From Bifidobacterium breve (GTDB taxonomy: Bacteria > Actinomycetota > Actinomycetes > Nanopelagicales > Nanopelagicaceae): a stretch of DNA of 44,856 nt. The stretch is taken from contig CAMCPZ010000007.1 in NCBI GenBank assembly GCA_945876865.1, positions 1 to 44,856 on the forward strand, read 5' to 3'. Below are positions 36,008 through 44,457 of this stretch, in pieces. Numbering within the stretch: position 1 is the first letter of the stretch; each line of letters opens with the position of its first letter. The notes beneath the pieces are model-generated. The model had not been told where the DNA came from. It saw only the letters and a program-made list of their open reading frames with translations, and did no database searches. A program made the position numbers and the translations under genes.

Positions 36008-38069
36008 CTTCGCTACTTATTCCTTCGCGATCTAAGTAAGGCAAAATTCCACCAAGGTGCAGTGGCCAACCGCAGCCAAGCAACATACAAATATCAATTT
36101 CAGCAGCAGTAGAAACTACTCCCTCATCCAGCATCATCTTTGCTTCGCTTGCTAAAGCTTTAAGTGCGCGGATTCGAACTTCTTCAGATGTTGAAGCCTT
36201 TGATCCACCCTTAATTAGCGCTAGTGCGGCAGGGTTTGCGGTCAATGCGCCCTTATCGTCCTTGATATAGAAAGTCTTGATTCCTTGAGCTACGAAGGCC
36301 TGCATAGTTGGTGAGATTCGATAGCGATCACCAAGGTTCTTGTGAAGAGTTTCGGCAACATGAAGTGCAACACCAGGTCCGACTAAACCTAACAATTCGA
36401 GTGAGGTCATTGGAAGTCCGAGAGGCTTCATTGCGGCATCCGCAACATCTGGTGCGGTGCCTTCATCGATTGCATCGGTAATTTCGCCCATAAATCTTGT
36501 CAGCAGACGATTAACCACGAAGGCAGGGGAGTCCTTAACGATCACCATAGTTTTCTTCAACTCTTTACCGATGTTTACTGCAGTAGCAGTTGTTGCATCA
36601 TCAGTAGCAGGTGTTCGCGCAATTTCAAGAAGTGGCATGACTGCTACTGGATTAAAGAAGTGGAATCCGATTACGCGTTCTGGATTAGCTAGCCCTTCGG
36701 ACATCTTTGTAACTGAGAGCGAAGAGGTGTTGGTCGCCAAAATACATTCGACCGAAACAATCTTCTCGAGCTCTTTAAATAACTTCTGCTTAAGTTCTAG
36801 CTCTTCGAAAATTGCCTCGATCACAAATGATGCATCAGCAAAGATTTCTTTATCGGTAGAGCCAGATACAAGTGAGCCCAAACGTGCAGCAGCCTCGGCG
36901 CTCATGCGCTTCTTCTCCACAAGTTTTGCTAGTTCGCCGCGAATATAGGCGAGACCTTTATCGACGCGCTCTTGATCTAAGTCAGTGATAACAACTGGAA
37001 CTTTGAGATTGCGAAGCATAATTAAAGCGAGTTGGGAGGCCATGAGACCGGCTCCGACAACACCAACCTTGGTTACCTTTCGGGCAAGTGCAGGCTTTGG
37101 TGCGCCCTCAACTTTCTTGCGCTTCTTTTGAATTAAATTAAATGCGTAAAGTGATGCACGAAGTGGGTTGCTCATAGCCAAATCTGCAAGTTCGGCATCC
37201 TCGGCATCGAAGCCAGCACTCAGGGAATTAGTGCGAGCTGCAGCAATTAAATTAAGCGCCTTTGTTGCTTGAGGGATTTCTGCTCCACCATATTTTTTGG
37301 TCACTGCAGCTTTGCCAACTGCAATTGCTTGGTTCCAGGCCGCTTCATCTTTCGTGTGGTCTGCTCGCTCTATTTTCTTTGAGCCATTTAAAACCGCAGC
37401 TGCAAATTTAATTGAGTTTTCGAGAAAATCAGCAGGTTCAAATACGACATCAGCAACGCCAAGCGCAAGAGCATCCTTAGCCTTCAACATTGTGTTGTTG
37501 TTTAATGCATTTAAAATAATAATTTGAACTGCATTTGCCGGTCCGATTAGCTTAGGCAGAATCGTTGCTCCGCCCCAGCCCGGAACCAATCCGAGGAATA
37601 CTTCTGGCAGACCTGTGAAAGCGGTCGAGGCAAAACTTCGATAATTGCAATGAAGCGCCACTTCTAGGCCGCCACCAAGTGCCAAACCATTTACAAAGGC
37701 AAAGGTCGGCTTCTTGCTCTCACCAAATCTACGAAATACATCATGGCCCAATTTTCCGATTGCTTGCGCCTGCTTGATATCGCTTAAGAAAGAGATTCCG
37801 GATAAATCAGCGCCAGCCGCAAAGATAAATGGCTTACCAGTAATCGCAATTGCGACAGATGAACTTGATTCAGCAACTGTAATTGCATCATTTAGTGCTG
37901 CTAATGAATTAGGGCCAAAGGTATTTGGTCGGTTGTGGTCGAAACCGTTATCCAGAGTAATTAGCGAGAGAGTTCCGGTATGACCGAATGGCGCAAGATC
38001 GATTTCGCGAACGTGGGCCGCTGTTACGACCTCTTCTGGTGCGCCTTCTGGCAACTTAAGATCGCTCAT
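35961..38069 (-). CDS. fadB: Bifunctional enoyl-CoA hydratase / 3-hydroxyacyl-CoA dehydrogenase
   Basis: This 702-aa protein performs the hydration and NAD-dependent oxidation steps of fatty-acid beta-oxidation. The N-terminal crotonase domain (about 20-290) has [10 protein letters not shown] and the [15 protein letters not shown] oxyanion helix. The dehydrogenase domain begins near 325 with [14 protein letters not shown], then ATNTSSLSV and [15 protein letters not shown]. The third glycine of the GxGxxG motif is Ala here. The ATG at 38069 is chosen: it overlaps the fadA stop by one base and follows GAAAGGCGG; an upstream in-frame start would lie inside fadA. The C-terminal end overlaps dxs by 47 bases. 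Confidence 0.94.
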   Translation of the reverse strand: MSDLKLPEGAPEEVVTAAHVREIDLAPFGHTGTLSLITLDNGFDHNRPNTFGPNSLAALNDAITVAESSSSVAIAITGKPFIFAAGADLSGISFLSDIKQAQAIGKLGHDVFRRFGESKKPTFAFVNGLALGGGLEVALHCNYRSFASTAFTGLPEVFLGLVPGWGGATILPKLIGPANAVQIIILNALNNNTMLKAKDALALGVADVVFEPADFLENSIKFAAAVLNGSKKIERADHTKDEAAWNQAIAVGKAAVTKKYGGAEIPQATKALNLIAAARTNSLSAGFDAEDAELADLAMSNPLRASLYAFNLIQKKRKKVEGAPKPALARKVTKVGVVGAGLMASQLALIMLRNLKVPVVITDLDQERVDKGLAYIRGELAKLVEKKRMSAEAAARLGSLVSGSTDKEIFADASFVIEAIFEELELKQKLFKELEKIVSVECILATNTSSLSVTKMSEGLANPERVIGFHFFNPVAVMPLLEIARTPATDDATTATAVNIGKELKKTMVIVKDSPAFVVNRLLTRFMGEITDAIDEGTAPDVADAAMKPLGLPMTSLELLGLVGPGVALHVAETLHKNLGDRYRISPTMQAFVAQGIKTFYIKDDKGALTANPAALALIKGGSKASTSEEVRIRALKALASEAKMMLDEGVVSTAAEIDICMLLGCGWPLHLGGILPYLDREGISSEVTGQVFHPAGVASLA

Positions 38070-39268
38070 TATTTTGCCGCCTTTCCTGAACCAGTGAAGT
38101 GTGGGTTCTCCCAGATGATGCTGCCGCCCATACCAAGTCCAATACACATTGTTGTAAGACCATATTTAACTTCTGGGTGCTCTTCAAAACCGCGAGCCAA
38201 GTTGATCATTAAACGAACACCGGATGAGGCAAGTGGATGCCCAACTGCGATAGCGCCACCGTATTGATTAACTCGGGCGTCGTCATCAGCAATCCCGAAG
38301 TGATCAAGGAATGAGAGAACCTGAATTGCAAAGGCTTCATTTATTTCGAAGAGACCAATATCCGAAATAGATAGGCCAGCTTTGGATAGCGCCTTGATTG
38401 TGCTTGGCACTGGTCCATATCCCATGATCTCTGGTGCAACACCTGCAAAGGCAAAAGAAACTAACTTCGCTTTGATTCCAAGTCCAAGTTCATTTGCTTT
38501 AGATTCACTCGCAAGAATTGCAGCAGTGGCGCCATCATTTAAACCAGCCGCATTTCCCGCAGTCACATTTCCCATTGCTCGAAATGGTGTCTTAAGTGCA
38601 GCAAGTCCTTCAACTGTAGTTCCTGGTCGAGGTGGTTCATCAACGGTTGCAACGCCCCAACCGAGTTCCACTGAACGAACTGCAACTGGAATTAAATCTC
38701 GTTGGATTTTTCCGGCTGTGTAAGCAGCAGCAGTTTTATTCTGAGATGAAACCGCGTACGCATCGGCGCGAGCTTTTGTTAGATGTGGAAACTTGTCATG
38801 CAATCTTTCGGCGGTCATGCCCATTTGTAGAGCATCGGTATCAACCAATTTTTCAGATAAGTAACGCGGATTTGGATCTATACCTTCGCCCATCGGATGG
38901 TTTCCCATATGTTCTACGCCACCTGCAATTGCAATGTCATATTGACCCATTGCGATAGCACCAGAAACAGTTGTCACTGCAGTAAGTGCGCCCGCGCACC
39001 AACGATCGATTGAATATCCTGGAACGCTATCTGGAATTCCGGCGAGCAAAGAAGCGCTTCTACCAATGTTCATACCTTGATCACCGCTCTGAGTAGCGGC
39101 GGCAATTGCAACATCATCAATTGCACTCGGAGAAACTTTTGGATTTCGCTCTAATAAACCGCGAAGCGTCCGAACCATGATGTCATCTGCTCTGGTTTCA
39201 GCATAAAGACTTCCGGCCTTACCAAAGGGGGATCGAACTGCATCAACTAGGACAACGCGCTCACTCAT
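38069..39268 (-). CDS. fadA: Acetyl-CoA acyltransferase (thiolase)
   Basis: It performs the thiolytic last step of beta-oxidation, releasing acetyl-CoA. The nucleophilic Cys91 is in DRWCAGALTA, the general-base His (about 344) in AVGHPLASSG, and the second Cys (about 375) in MCIGLGMGG. Length 399 aa is normal for a degradative thiolase. TAGGAG precedes the ATG. The gene leads fadA-fadB, translationally coupled by TAATG. An operator-like GTAAggTTAC lies in the upstream region at 39313-39322. Confidence 0.94.
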   Translation of the reverse strand: MSERVVLVDAVRSPFGKAGSLYAETRADDIMVRTLRGLLERNPKVSPSAIDDVAIAAATQSGDQGMNIGRSASLLAGIPDSVPGYSIDRWCAGALTAVTTVSGAIAMGQYDIAIAGGVEHMGNHPMGEGIDPNPRYLSEKLVDTDALQMGMTAERLHDKFPHLTKARADAYAVSSQNKTAAAYTAGKIQRDLIPVAVRSVELGWGVATVDEPPRPGTTVEGLAALKTPFRAMGNVTAGNAAGLNDGATAAILASESKANELGLGIKAKLVSFAFAGVAPEIMGYGPVPSTIKALSKAGLSISDIGLFEINEAFAIQVLSFLDHFGIADDDARVNQYGGAIAVGHPLASSGVRLMINLARGFEEHPEVKYGLTTMCIGLGMGGSIIWENPHFTGSGKAAK

Positions 39269-39288
39269 GTGGGACTCCTACTTCTGAC

Positions 39289-39294
39289 AACTTA
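39289..39294 (-). promoter_or_regulatory. Candidate -10 box of the fadAB promoter
   Basis: TAAGTT on the minus strand would give a leader of about 14-15 bases that contains the TAGGAG ribosome site. The inverted repeat GTAA-GG-TTAC at 39313-39322 sits where the -35 region would be, a natural repressor position. No consensus -35 is visible. Confidence 0.4.
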
Positions 39295-39429
39295 AGAATG
39301 GTTGGTATTCCCGTAAGGTTACTCGCCAGTAGGTTAAATTGGAAGCAGCGAAAGCGCCTCCTGGCCCATCCCTGATTCTGCGCTAATTCCCAGGGTGCAA
39401 TTCCTGGTCAGATGCTCAAGTAGCTTAAA

Positions 39430-39435
39430 TACACT
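39430..39435 (+). promoter_or_regulatory. -10 box of a predicted leaderless promoter for the PQQ-type dehydrogenase
   Basis: TACACT ends six bases before the ATG at 39442 with spacer TCCCAC; no ribosome site is seen. Confidence 0.6.
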
Positions 39436-39441
39436 TCCCAC

Positions 39442-40578
39442 ATGAAACGCCACGTGATCGTATGGGTGGGAATAATTATTGCCTACTTAATCCTTGGTGC
39501 GATTACCAGCGCGAGGATTGACGCAGCCGAGGATGACTTACAGTTAAAAATCACTAGCGTTGAAACACCAAAAGCGCATGTCACATCATCTGGCGGAGAA
39601 CGTGGGGCAGCGATCGCCCGGCTTGATAATGACAAATATTTATTAGGTGGTGGCAAGCAAGGATTTGCGCTTTATCTTTATGATGCTAAAGCTAAGAGTG
39701 AAAAATTCTTAGGTCGAGTAGCGAATGTAAATCAGCGGCAAGATGATTCGCGCTTTGCAATTACAGATATAGGTATCCTCTCGCAGAGTGGGAATCTTGT
39801 CGATGTAGTTGTTTCATTTCCGCGATATGACAGAAAGAGTGAATGCGTTTCGCTGGTCTTGGGCTCCTACCGAATTGATCTGGATAAAAGGGCAGCGGTA
39901 AAGCCAGAGGGCATCTGGTTCACCAGTAAACCTTGCGTGCCAGTCAGGGCGGTGCAACATGCAGCAGGACGAATCGAAGTCATTGATAAGTCGAGCGTAT
40001 ATTTAACTTTGGGCGATTTAGGTTTTACCAAGATTAGTAGCGTTAAGGCCCGAGGCGATTTAGGTTCGGTATTCAAGGTCAGTAGTTCCAAGGTTGAAAA
40101 AATTTCTTCAGGACATCGCAATCAACAAGGTATTGCATTAATCGGAAGTGATTTGTATGCATCTGAACATGGGCCTCGAGGCGGGGATGAACTCAATCTA
40201 ATTTCAAAAGGAAAAGATTATGGTTGGCCAGCAGTAACTTATGGTGAGCCTTATTCAGCGGGAGATTATGTAAAGCCCACTACAACAGGAAGTCACGACG
40301 GATACGTCAAGCCTCTGAAGTATTGGGTCCCATCAGTCGCACCAACCGAGTTGGTTCTGCTTCCAGAAGGAAATGGTTGGGGCAATTGGTCATCCCAATT
40401 AGTCATGGGAACTTTGATAGAAACGTCACTTATTTTCATTGAACTCAGAGATCGAAGAACTGTTGGCCAAGTCCTAAAAGTTGATGTGGGAGAGCGGATT
40501 CGTGATCTAGAAATTAGTAGCGCTGGCCAGATTGTGGCTACGACAGATAGCGGAAAAATACTCTTTATCGAGAACTAG
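39442..40578 (+). CDS. Secreted/membrane-anchored PQQ-dependent sugar dehydrogenase-like protein
   Basis: This 378-aa protein has an N-terminal hydrophobic segment (residues 5-22, VIVWVGIIIAYLILGAI) acting as signal or anchor. It then has a beta-propeller of the glucose/sorbosone dehydrogenase family. The clearest motifs are GHRNQQG near residue 228, with the catalytic His of soluble glucose dehydrogenases, and EHGPRGGDELNLI...DYGWP near 247-270. The N-terminal half is divergent, so cofactor and substrate are uncertain. It is convergent with a secreted phosphatase and shares the stop tetranucleotide CTAG. Oxidation of extracellular sugars is an inference. Confidence 0.8.
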   Translation: MKRHVIVWVGIIIAYLILGAITSARIDAAEDDLQLKITSVETPKAHVTSSGGERGAAIARLDNDKYLLGGGKQGFALYLYDAKAKSEKFLGRVANVNQRQDDSRFAITDIGILSQSGNLVDVVVSFPRYDRKSECVSLVLGSYRIDLDKRAAVKPEGIWFTSKPCVPVRAVQHAAGRIEVIDKSSVYLTLGDLGFTKISSVKARGDLGSVFKVSSSKVEKISSGHRNQQGIALIGSDLYASEHGPRGGDELNLISKGKDYGWPAVTYGEPYSAGDYVKPTTTGSHDGYVKPLKYWVPSVAPTELVLLPEGNGWGNWSSQLVMGTLIETSLIFIELRDRRTVGQVLKVDVGERIRDLEISSAGQIVATTDSGKILFIEN

Positions 40579-41177
40579 GGCTTTGGTGAAAATCCCATCA
40601 GATCAATATCGCCTTGCGCATTTGCACGGACCAATATGCCTTCGCCAGAATCAAGAGTGATTCCGGTGATTGCTGAAATATTTACCGCATGTCCAACAAG
40701 AACTAGCAAACCTCTGGTGTTTCGGTGGCTAACAATTCGCTTCTTTGTTTCAATAGTTTGCTTATGGTTTTCCAGATCGGATTCCCGGAAAAGCGAATCA
40801 AGATTCTTGTTGAGTTTTACTCTTCCAATGCCGAGTAATTCTGCAGTTTCTCTTGTCCGACACCACCTGCTTGATTCAATGCTATGAATCTTCAAATTTC
40901 TTTGCTCTAACCATTTTCCGATATCACGTGCATCCTGGCGACCCTCATCAGATAGATTGCGCTGGGTAGTGCAATCACCCAGGCGGAATCGCTGTGGATC
41001 ACCGACTCCGGGCGCAAGTGTGTGGCGCATCAACAACACGTAACCCTTTGGATTTTTTCCTTGCAATTTATCCCAGATCAAGGAATCTTTTGCGACTGCG
41101 CTTTGGGGAGAGAAAGATGTCATGAGTGCAGCAACAAGAAAGAAAGCAATCTTTCTAAAAATCCTGTTTCTTGACAC
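40575..41177 (-). CDS. Secreted histidine phosphatase (SixA-like)
   Basis: This 200-aa protein starts with a clear Sec signal peptide (basic RNRIFRK, a hydrophobic core, predicted cleavage after SAVA at about 29). The histidine phosphatase superfamily is shown by LMRHT with the catalytic His, SSRWCRTRETAELL with the phosphate-binding Arg, and the second catalytic His in VGHAVNIS. The GTG start is six bases after the RNase D stop, with GAGG overlapping that gene's end. The export signal suggests an extracytoplasmic phosphatase; the substrate is unknown. Confidence 0.85.
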   Translation of the reverse strand: MSRNRIFRKIAFFLVAALMTSFSPQSAVAKDSLIWDKLQGKNPKGYVLLMRHTLAPGVGDPQRFRLGDCTTQRNLSDEGRQDARDIGKWLEQRNLKIHSIESSRWCRTRETAELLGIGRVKLNKNLDSLFRESDLENHKQTIETKKRIVSHRNTRGLLVLVGHAVNISAITGITLDSGEGILVRANAQGDIDLMGFSPKP

Positions 41178-41182
41178 TTTGT

Positions 41183-42460
41183 TTATTCCTCAACCTCTTC
41201 TGGAACCTCTTCTGGAACCTCTTCTGGAACCACTTCAATGATCAGTGGCTCTATTTCGCCCAATATGGCGGCTATCGGCGCAGCTACGAGATCTATCTGC
41301 CAACTTCTAGCCCCAAACTCTGCCAATTCGGCAGATACGAATCTTACGCGATCAGAAATCTCGACTGGGGGTGTTGGCCAACAAACTCTTCGAACCGCTT
41401 CTGGGGAGATTAGATTCTCGGCCGGCATGAAGTTTTCGGCTGCACATTCAATAACAGCAGCTCGGGCATGAGTAAGGCGGGCATAGCCAAGTGGATTACG
41501 AGACTGCCACATCTTTGGTGCTGGCAATCCTTCTGCTGGCATTCGCAATTTGGGAAGTTCGTCGCCCTCCAAGAGTTGGGCTTCTTCAAATAACGCAAAC
41601 CACTCTTCAAATGGCATCGAGGTTAATCTGGTTCGTCGCAGAAGTGCCTTTTTAAAATCACCAAAGCCCTTAGGTGGCTTAGTCGCAATCAAGACCAAGG
41701 TTTCGTCATTAAATACTCGACCCGGGGCTAGATCGATTTCTTTTGCGAATTCATTTCGTGCGGCCCAGAGTGCGCGAATTATCGCAAGGGCTTTGAGATC
41801 TCGGATTTTGTGAATCCCAGAGGTCCGGCGCCAGGGGTCTTTTCGTGGTGGCGGGGGAGGCGATTTCAAGATCGCGGCAAAATCTTGCTTTGCCCACTCT
41901 AATTTTTTATTTGCAATCAATAGTTTTTCAATTTCATCGCGAAGTTCAATTAGAAGTTCAACGTCAAGGGCTGCGTAATTTAACCATTCAGGGCGCAGCG
42001 GACGGAGCGACCAATCTACGGCGCTATGTTCTTTTGCAAGAGTTACATCGAGTAATTGCTCGGTAAGTGGGCCCAAACCAACGCGCTCGCAACCTGCAAT
42101 CCGGCCAGCTAATTCGGTATCAAAAATTATTTTGGGATCAATTCCAACTTCGCGAAGACAGGCAAGATCTTGGGTTGATGCATGAATAATCCACTCTTGA
42201 TCTGAAAAGGCTTCACTCATCTCTGCCCAATATGGGCTTTCACCAACTGCGATTGGATCAATTAAATGTAGACCGCCACCTCTGCGTTTTATTTGGATTA
42301 GGTAAGCGCGGGCTGAATATTTGTAACCAGATGCGCGTTCGGCATCAATTGCAATTGGTCCGCTGCCAGCTTTCAGTTGCAATAGAACTTCGCCCAGACC
42401 GTCTGAGGTTTCAACTAATTCCGGAACGCCACCAATTGGTGCAAGGAGTGGTTCTGCCAT
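41183..42460 (-). CDS. rnd: Ribonuclease D-type 3'-5' exonuclease with HRDC domain
   Basis: It is predicted to trim 3' ends of structured RNAs. The DEDDy catalytic set is visible: Asp39 and Glu41 (AIDAERASGY), Asp98 (STQDLACL), Tyr162 and Asp166 (NYAALDVELL). An HRDC nucleic-acid-binding domain spans about residues 212-295. The C-terminus ends in the tandem repeat VPEEVPEEVPEEVEE, an acidic tail from a 12-base DNA repeat. Length 425 aa is typical for actinobacteria. Its ATG overlaps the DUF3000 stop by one base. The placement with DUF3000 near dxs is shared with M. tuberculosis. Confidence 0.92.
   Translation of the reverse strand: MAEPLLAPIGGVPELVETSDGLGEVLLQLKAGSGPIAIDAERASGYKYSARAYLIQIKRRGGGLHLIDPIAVGESPYWAEMSEAFSDQEWIIHASTQDLACLREVGIDPKIIFDTELAGRIAGCERVGLGPLTEQLLDVTLAKEHSAVDWSLRPLRPEWLNYAALDVELLIELRDEIEKLLIANKKLEWAKQDFAAILKSPPPPPRKDPWRRTSGIHKIRDLKALAIIRALWAARNEFAKEIDLAPGRVFNDETLVLIATKPPKGFGDFKKALLRRTRLTSMPFEEWFALFEEAQLLEGDELPKLRMPAEGLPAPKMWQSRNPLGYARLTHARAAVIECAAENFMPAENLISPEAVRRVCWPTPPVEISDRVRFVSAELAEFGARSWQIDLVAAPIAAILGEIEPLIIEVVPEEVPEEVPEEVEE
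41192..41230. repeat. 12-bp tandem repeat inside the 3' end of rnd
   Basis: AACCTCTTCTGG occurs in three perfect copies (41192-41203, 41204-41215, 41216-41227) followed by a partial copy. In the gene's frame it encodes the VPEE acidic repeat. Copy number may vary by slippage without changing frame. Confidence 0.9.
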
Positions 42461-42999
42461 TATCTACTGCGACTTAGCTGGGTGACACCATCTGGAATTG
42501 GTGCGAGCCCCGCTGACATTTCTAAAAGTTCGACCCAAGCCTTTATGTGGCTAGCAATATTTCCGCCAGAGGTTGGCGTCCAAGAAGCTCTGACTTCTAA
42601 TTCGCTATCTTCTTCCAAATTCTCGAGCGTTCCAAATGAAGCGCTAGCAACTTTAGTTACGGTTCCGCTTGGCGCTGTGAAATCACAACCATTTGCTTTG
42701 AGAGATTCCATTAACCAGGTCCATCCAATGTTGCAGAGCATGGGGTCGGCTGCCATTTCGTTATCTATTGCTGCTCTTACAAAAGTTACACATCTAAAGT
42801 TACCGGACCAGCCCTCTTGACCATCTGGATCATGAAGAAGAACAAATCTTCCAGTTGCGGCATCTTCTAAAACATCAGCAGTCATCGCAAATGCGAATGG
42901 TGCAAGTTTTTGTGGAGCCGGAACTTCCTCTAGGAGGATTTCCACCCGGGGCTTGATAGCGCGAATTTGAGCAATAATTTCATCAAAATTCTCGGCCAT
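42460..42999 (-). CDS. DUF3000 family protein
   Basis: This 179-aa protein belongs to an actinobacterial family of unknown function found beside RNase D. Family marks include LLEEVPAPQKLAPFAFAMTA, HDPDGQEGWSGNFRCVTFVR, NIGWTWLMESL and APSGTVTKV. The ATG at 42999 is chosen, not the upstream in-frame ATG at 43080, because the family sequence starts there and TACCAT lies six bases upstream. It is coupled to rnd by a TAATG overlap. A role with RNase D in RNA handling is a context inference. Confidence 0.88.
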   Translation of the reverse strand: MAENFDEIIAQIRAIKPRVEILLEEVPAPQKLAPFAFAMTADVLEDAATGRFVLLHDPDGQEGWSGNFRCVTFVRAAIDNEMAADPMLCNIGWTWLMESLKANGCDFTAPSGTVTKVASASFGTLENLEEDSELEVRASWTPTSGGNIASHIKAWVELLEMSAGLAPIPDGVTQLSRSR

Positions 43000-43005
43000 G
43001 TGAAA

Positions 43006-43011
43006 ATGGTA
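43006..43011 (-). promoter_or_regulatory. -10 box of a predicted leaderless promoter for DUF3000-rnd-phosphatase
   Basis: TACCAT on the minus strand ends six bases before the ATG at 42999. Confidence 0.6.
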
Positions 43012-43067
43012 AGGCGTTGCCAGAGCTATCAGGTGAAGGCGCGAGCAATAAATGAGGTGGCATGTAT

Positions 43068-43073
43068 TAACCT
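43068..43073 (+). promoter_or_regulatory. -10 box of a predicted leaderless promoter for the EamA transporter
   Basis: TAACCT ends six bases before the ATG at 43080 with spacer CCTCCA. The 80-base divergent region thus serves two leaderless promoters. Confidence 0.6.
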
Positions 43074-43079
43074 CCTCCA

Positions 43080-43919
43080 ATGGCTTCGATACTCGCGCTA
43101 CTTTCTAGCATTCTCTGGGGGACTGCAGATTATCTAGCCGGAAATATGACTAAGCGGTTTAAAGCCATTGCAGTTACTGGTGTATCTCAAGCATTTGGTT
43201 TGATTACTGGAATTGTTTTAGTTGTTGCAACTGGGTCTTACATTGCACCGAATTTAAGTTGGGACGGATATTTACTTCCAGCGGCTGGCGCTGGCATCGC
43301 AGGATTTTTTGGACTTGTCTCTTTTTATTCCGGACTAGCAACTGGGCGCATGGGAGTTGTTTCTCCAATAAGCACGATGAGCGCTGTGATTCCATTAACT
43401 TTTGCATTTATTTCAGGTGAGCGCCCAACTGCAATTCAAATCTTAGGGATGAGCATCGCACTACTTGGTGCTTTTTGCGCTTCAGGGCCGGACATTGTTA
43501 GTGGCCTACCAATCAAGCCACTTCTCTATGGACTTGGTGCGGCACTTGGCTTTGGAATTGCCTTAACACTTATGGCGCAAGGATCAAAGACAAGTTCGCT
43601 AATGACAATGACATCGATGCGGGTTATTTCAGTTTCCATGTGCGTTCTAATTGCACTTCGTTTTAGAACTGTTGGTGGTTTCAGGGTATCTGATCTCTGG
43701 CTTTTGGTTGTGATTGGGATGACAGACTTTGCTGCAAACTTATTACTCGGTGTTGCAACGACAAAAGGTTTAGTCTCAGTTGCAATGGTATTTGGTGCGC
43801 TATTCCCAATTGTGACTTCGCTTCTAGCCTTTAAGTTCTTGAAGGAACGACTTCATAAAGTTCAATACCTAGGAATTTTCTTTGCAGTGGCTGGGGTTTC
43901 TTTAATCTCAATTGGTTAA
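43080..43919 (+). CDS. EamA-family (drug/metabolite) transporter
   Basis: This 279-aa integral membrane protein has about ten hydrophobic helices arranged as two EamA repeats (roughly 1-135 and 145-279). Family-like segments are SSILWGTADYLAG at the front and LAFKFLKERLHKVQYLGIFFAVAGV at the end of the second repeat. It probably exports or exchanges small metabolites, but the substrate cannot be deduced. It is monocistronic and shares the stop tetranucleotide TTAA with the convergent RibD-C gene. Confidence 0.88.
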   Translation: MASILALLSSILWGTADYLAGNMTKRFKAIAVTGVSQAFGLITGIVLVVATGSYIAPNLSWDGYLLPAAGAGIAGFFGLVSFYSGLATGRMGVVSPISTMSAVIPLTFAFISGERPTAIQILGMSIALLGAFCASGPDIVSGLPIKPLLYGLGAALGFGIALTLMAQGSKTSSLMTMTSMRVISVSMCVLIALRFRTVGGFRVSDLWLLVVIGMTDFAANLLLGVATTKGLVSVAMVFGALFPIVTSLLAFKFLKERLHKVQYLGIFFAVAGVSLISIG

Positions 43920-44416
43920 TTTCGAATAAGTTTTAAGAAAGTTTCACCATCTACTTTCTCGCTTGATTCAACTGTGAAATCCCGAGTCAGAGCGCTTAGG
44001 TCGTAAACATTCTCGCCGCCAGATTTCTTGCTTAGCGTTAGATAAAGCTCATCTATCTGGTTGGCTATCAGCAGCTCTTGGACTAAACGCATTCCGCCTT
44101 CAACCAAGATATTTCCTCCAAATTCTTCGCCGGCTTTATTAGCTGCACTTACCGGGTCGAGTTCCCAAATTTGCGCCTTCGGATTTGATCGAACGCTCTC
44201 AGGGATTTCGCCAGAGCGGGTTATTACTACGAGGGGAACCGGAGTAGATGCGTAAGGTTCAGTTCTAGCGGTGTTGCCTCCAATTAGGATTGCCGAAGCC
44301 AGGGCTCGAAGTTCGTGAAATCGCTTTCGATCGCTGGCTGAACTCAACCCTTTTGAGGTGCCTTCAAGGGTCGTGCTGCCATCGCTTCCCAATACCAAGT
44401 TGGCCAGAACTCTCAT
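43916..44416 (-). CDS. RibD C-terminal-domain reductase (dihydrofolate-reductase-like)
   Basis: This 166-aa stand-alone reductase domain has SAILIGGNTARTEPY, the nucleotide-binding GGNILVEGGMRLVQEL and ELYLTLSKKSGGE, typical of the RibD C-terminal fold that uses NADPH. It lacks the deaminase domain of bifunctional RibD. The syntenic M. tuberculosis Rv2671 is a RibD-like protein reported to act as a dihydrofolate reductase analogue, so folate or flavin metabolism are both possible. The ATG at 44416 is preferred over the TTG at 44422 because TACGGT lies exactly six bases upstream. Confidence 0.85.
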   Translation of the reverse strand: MRVLANLVLGSDGSTTLEGTSKGLSSASDRKRFHELRALASAILIGGNTARTEPYASTPVPLVVITRSGEIPESVRSNPKAQIWELDPVSAANKAGEEFGGNILVEGGMRLVQELLIANQIDELYLTLSKKSGGENVYDLSALTRDFTVESSEKVDGETFLKLIRN

Positions 44417-44422
44417 GGGCAA

Positions 44423-44428
44423 ACCGTA
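44423..44428 (-). promoter_or_regulatory. -10 box of a predicted leaderless promoter for the RibD-C reductase
   Basis: TACGGT on the minus strand ends six bases before the ATG at 44416. Confidence 0.6.
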
Positions 44429-44445
44429 GTGTCAGTGGGGCCATT

Positions 44446-44451
44446 TATCAT
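44446..44451 (+). promoter_or_regulatory. -10 box of a predicted leaderless promoter for the small CxxC protein
   Basis: TATCAT ends six bases before the ATG at 44458; the spacer is all T. A second in-frame ATG follows directly at 44461. Confidence 0.5.
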
Positions 44452-44457
44452 TTTTTT

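Noticed and set aside
36457-36948. Long plus-strand ORFs opposite fadB and fadA
   Set aside because: They are antisense shadows with Ser/Ala-biased composition and no recognisable domains, as expected opposite strong coding genes.
38070-38147. Longer fadB start inside fadA
   Set aside because: The extra 26 residues are the antisense-free out-of-frame reading of the fadA C-terminus; the ATG overlapping the fadA stop has a ribosome site and gives a normal N-terminus.
39389-39410. tRNA T-arm-like hairpin (CCAGG, loop, CCTGG) in the gap upstream of the PQQ-type gene
   Set aside because: The loop lacks the TTC motif, is eight bases long, and no matching acceptor, D or anticodon arms can be built around it.
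43000-43080. 27-residue N-terminal extension of DUF3000 from the upstream ATG at 43080
   Set aside because: The extension is outside the family's conserved region, would start on top of the divergent EamA start, and the -10 box supports the ATG at 42999.
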